A stretch of 64,000 nucleotides of DNA from Polaribacter sp. Hel1_85 (GTDB taxonomy: Bacteria > Bacteroidota > Bacteroidia > Flavobacteriales > Flavobacteriaceae). The notes beneath the pieces were generated by a model. The model did no database searches. It had not been told where the DNA came from and saw nothing but the letters and a program-made list of their open reading frames with translations. A program made the translations under genes and the position numbers. Each line of letters opens with the position of its first letter. Position 1 is the stretch's first letter. The stretch spans positions 749,001 to 813,000 of the forward strand of contig NZ_JPDS01000002.1 of the NCBI RefSeq assembly GCF_000766795.1, given 5' to 3'. Below are positions 63,618 to 64,000 of this stretch, in pieces.

Positions 63618-64000
63618 ATGAATATGATACAAGAAGAACTATTCACAAGTGGAAGAAATATTCCAAATATTGATCCCTCATTAGAAATTTGGCATTGGCC
63701 AATAGCAGTTTATTTATTTTTAGGTGGACTTGCAGCAGGAATATTATTTTTTGGTGCCTTAATCTATATTTTAGGCAAAGAAGATCAGTATCCAGCAGCT
63801 GTAAAAACAGCATCTATCATTCCTCCTATTGCTTTGTCTTTAGGTTTATTAGCTTTGGTTTATGATTTAACACACCCACTTTACACATGGCAATTATATA
63901 CTACTTTTAGAATTGAATCGCCAATGTCTTGGGGAGCTTGGGTTTTGTTAATTACAACTCCATTATCTTTTATTTGGACTTTCAGTTATTATAGAGAAGT
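63618..64000 (+). CDS. NrfD/PsrC-type membrane subunit, N-terminal part
   Basis: The frame starts with ATG right after the ferredoxin stop and stays open to the window end (127 codons). WPIAVYLFLGGLAAGILFFGALIYI begins the first helix in the NrfD style, followed by two more hydrophobic segments (IIPPIALSLGLLALVYDL and MSWGAWVLLITTPLSFIWTF). NrfD proteins exchange electrons between the quinone pool and the iron-sulfur subunit. Together the three genes form a CISM complex. The gene is cut by the window edge. Confidence 0.9.
   Translation, partial: MNMIQEELFTSGRNIPNIDPSLEIWHWPIAVYLFLGGLAAGILFFGALIYILGKEDQYPAAVKTASIIPPIALSLGLLALVYDLTHPLYTWQLYTTFRIESPMSWGAWVLLITTPLSFIWTFSYYRE

Overview
The window looks like the chromosome of a marine member of the Flavobacteriaceae (Bacteroidota). 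The evidence is very AT-rich DNA, Bacteroidota-type lipoprotein signals, long one-strand arrays of secreted sulfatases, lyases and glycosidases, and KduI/KduD with a xylose isomerase pathway. The species cannot be named from sequence reading alone. No SusC/SusD pair is present, so the polysaccharide locus probably continues to the left of base 1.

Region 1 (1-37.7 kb, all + strand) is a polysaccharide utilization locus for a sulfated, xylose- and uronate-containing glycan. It holds five apparently intact S1 sulfatases and a sixth carrying three in-frame stop codons. It also holds three heparinase II/III-like proteins of unequal size, GH95, GH43, GH120 and GH39 enzymes, three esterase-type hydrolases, and a beta-helix protein of unknown role. 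Two DUF1080 proteins (one fused to ThuA), a DUF1961-like protein and a mannose-6-phosphate isomerase complete it. Most products carry a lipoprotein or export signal.

Region 2 (38.2-47 kb, + strand) is the cytoplasmic side. One unit has an ExuT-like transporter, KduI, KduD and a DUF4861 lipoprotein and handles unsaturated uronates made by lyases. After tandem terminators, xylulokinase, xylose isomerase and a sugar/proton symporter handle xylose. The block ends abruptly at a truncated reverse-strand 5'(3')-deoxyribonucleotidase gene, which looks like a junction scar.

Region 3 (47.1-51.5 kb) is an integrative element or its remnant. It has a tyrosine recombinase, a helix-turn-helix protein, small unknown proteins, a divergent CI/LexA-like repressor with a palindromic operator, and a 3' fragment of a tRNA-Leu gene that looks like an attachment-site duplication. 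No complete tRNA-Leu is visible to the left, so the element may be larger than the window and could include the polysaccharide locus, or its left end may have been lost.

Region 4 (51.9-57.6 kb, - strand) encodes a nitrate/sulfonate-type ABC importer (binding lipoprotein, permease, two ATPases) and an outer-membrane beta-barrel protein. Region 5 (57.9-64 kb) has an Fnr-like regulator with four candidate cluster-binding cysteines, a 12-heme cytochrome, and a divergent molybdopterin oxidoreductase, four-cluster ferredoxin and NrfD-type membrane subunit: an anaerobic respiratory module whose substrate cannot be read from sequence. A hairpin repeat family with conserved arms occurs twice (44.1 and 54.9 kb).
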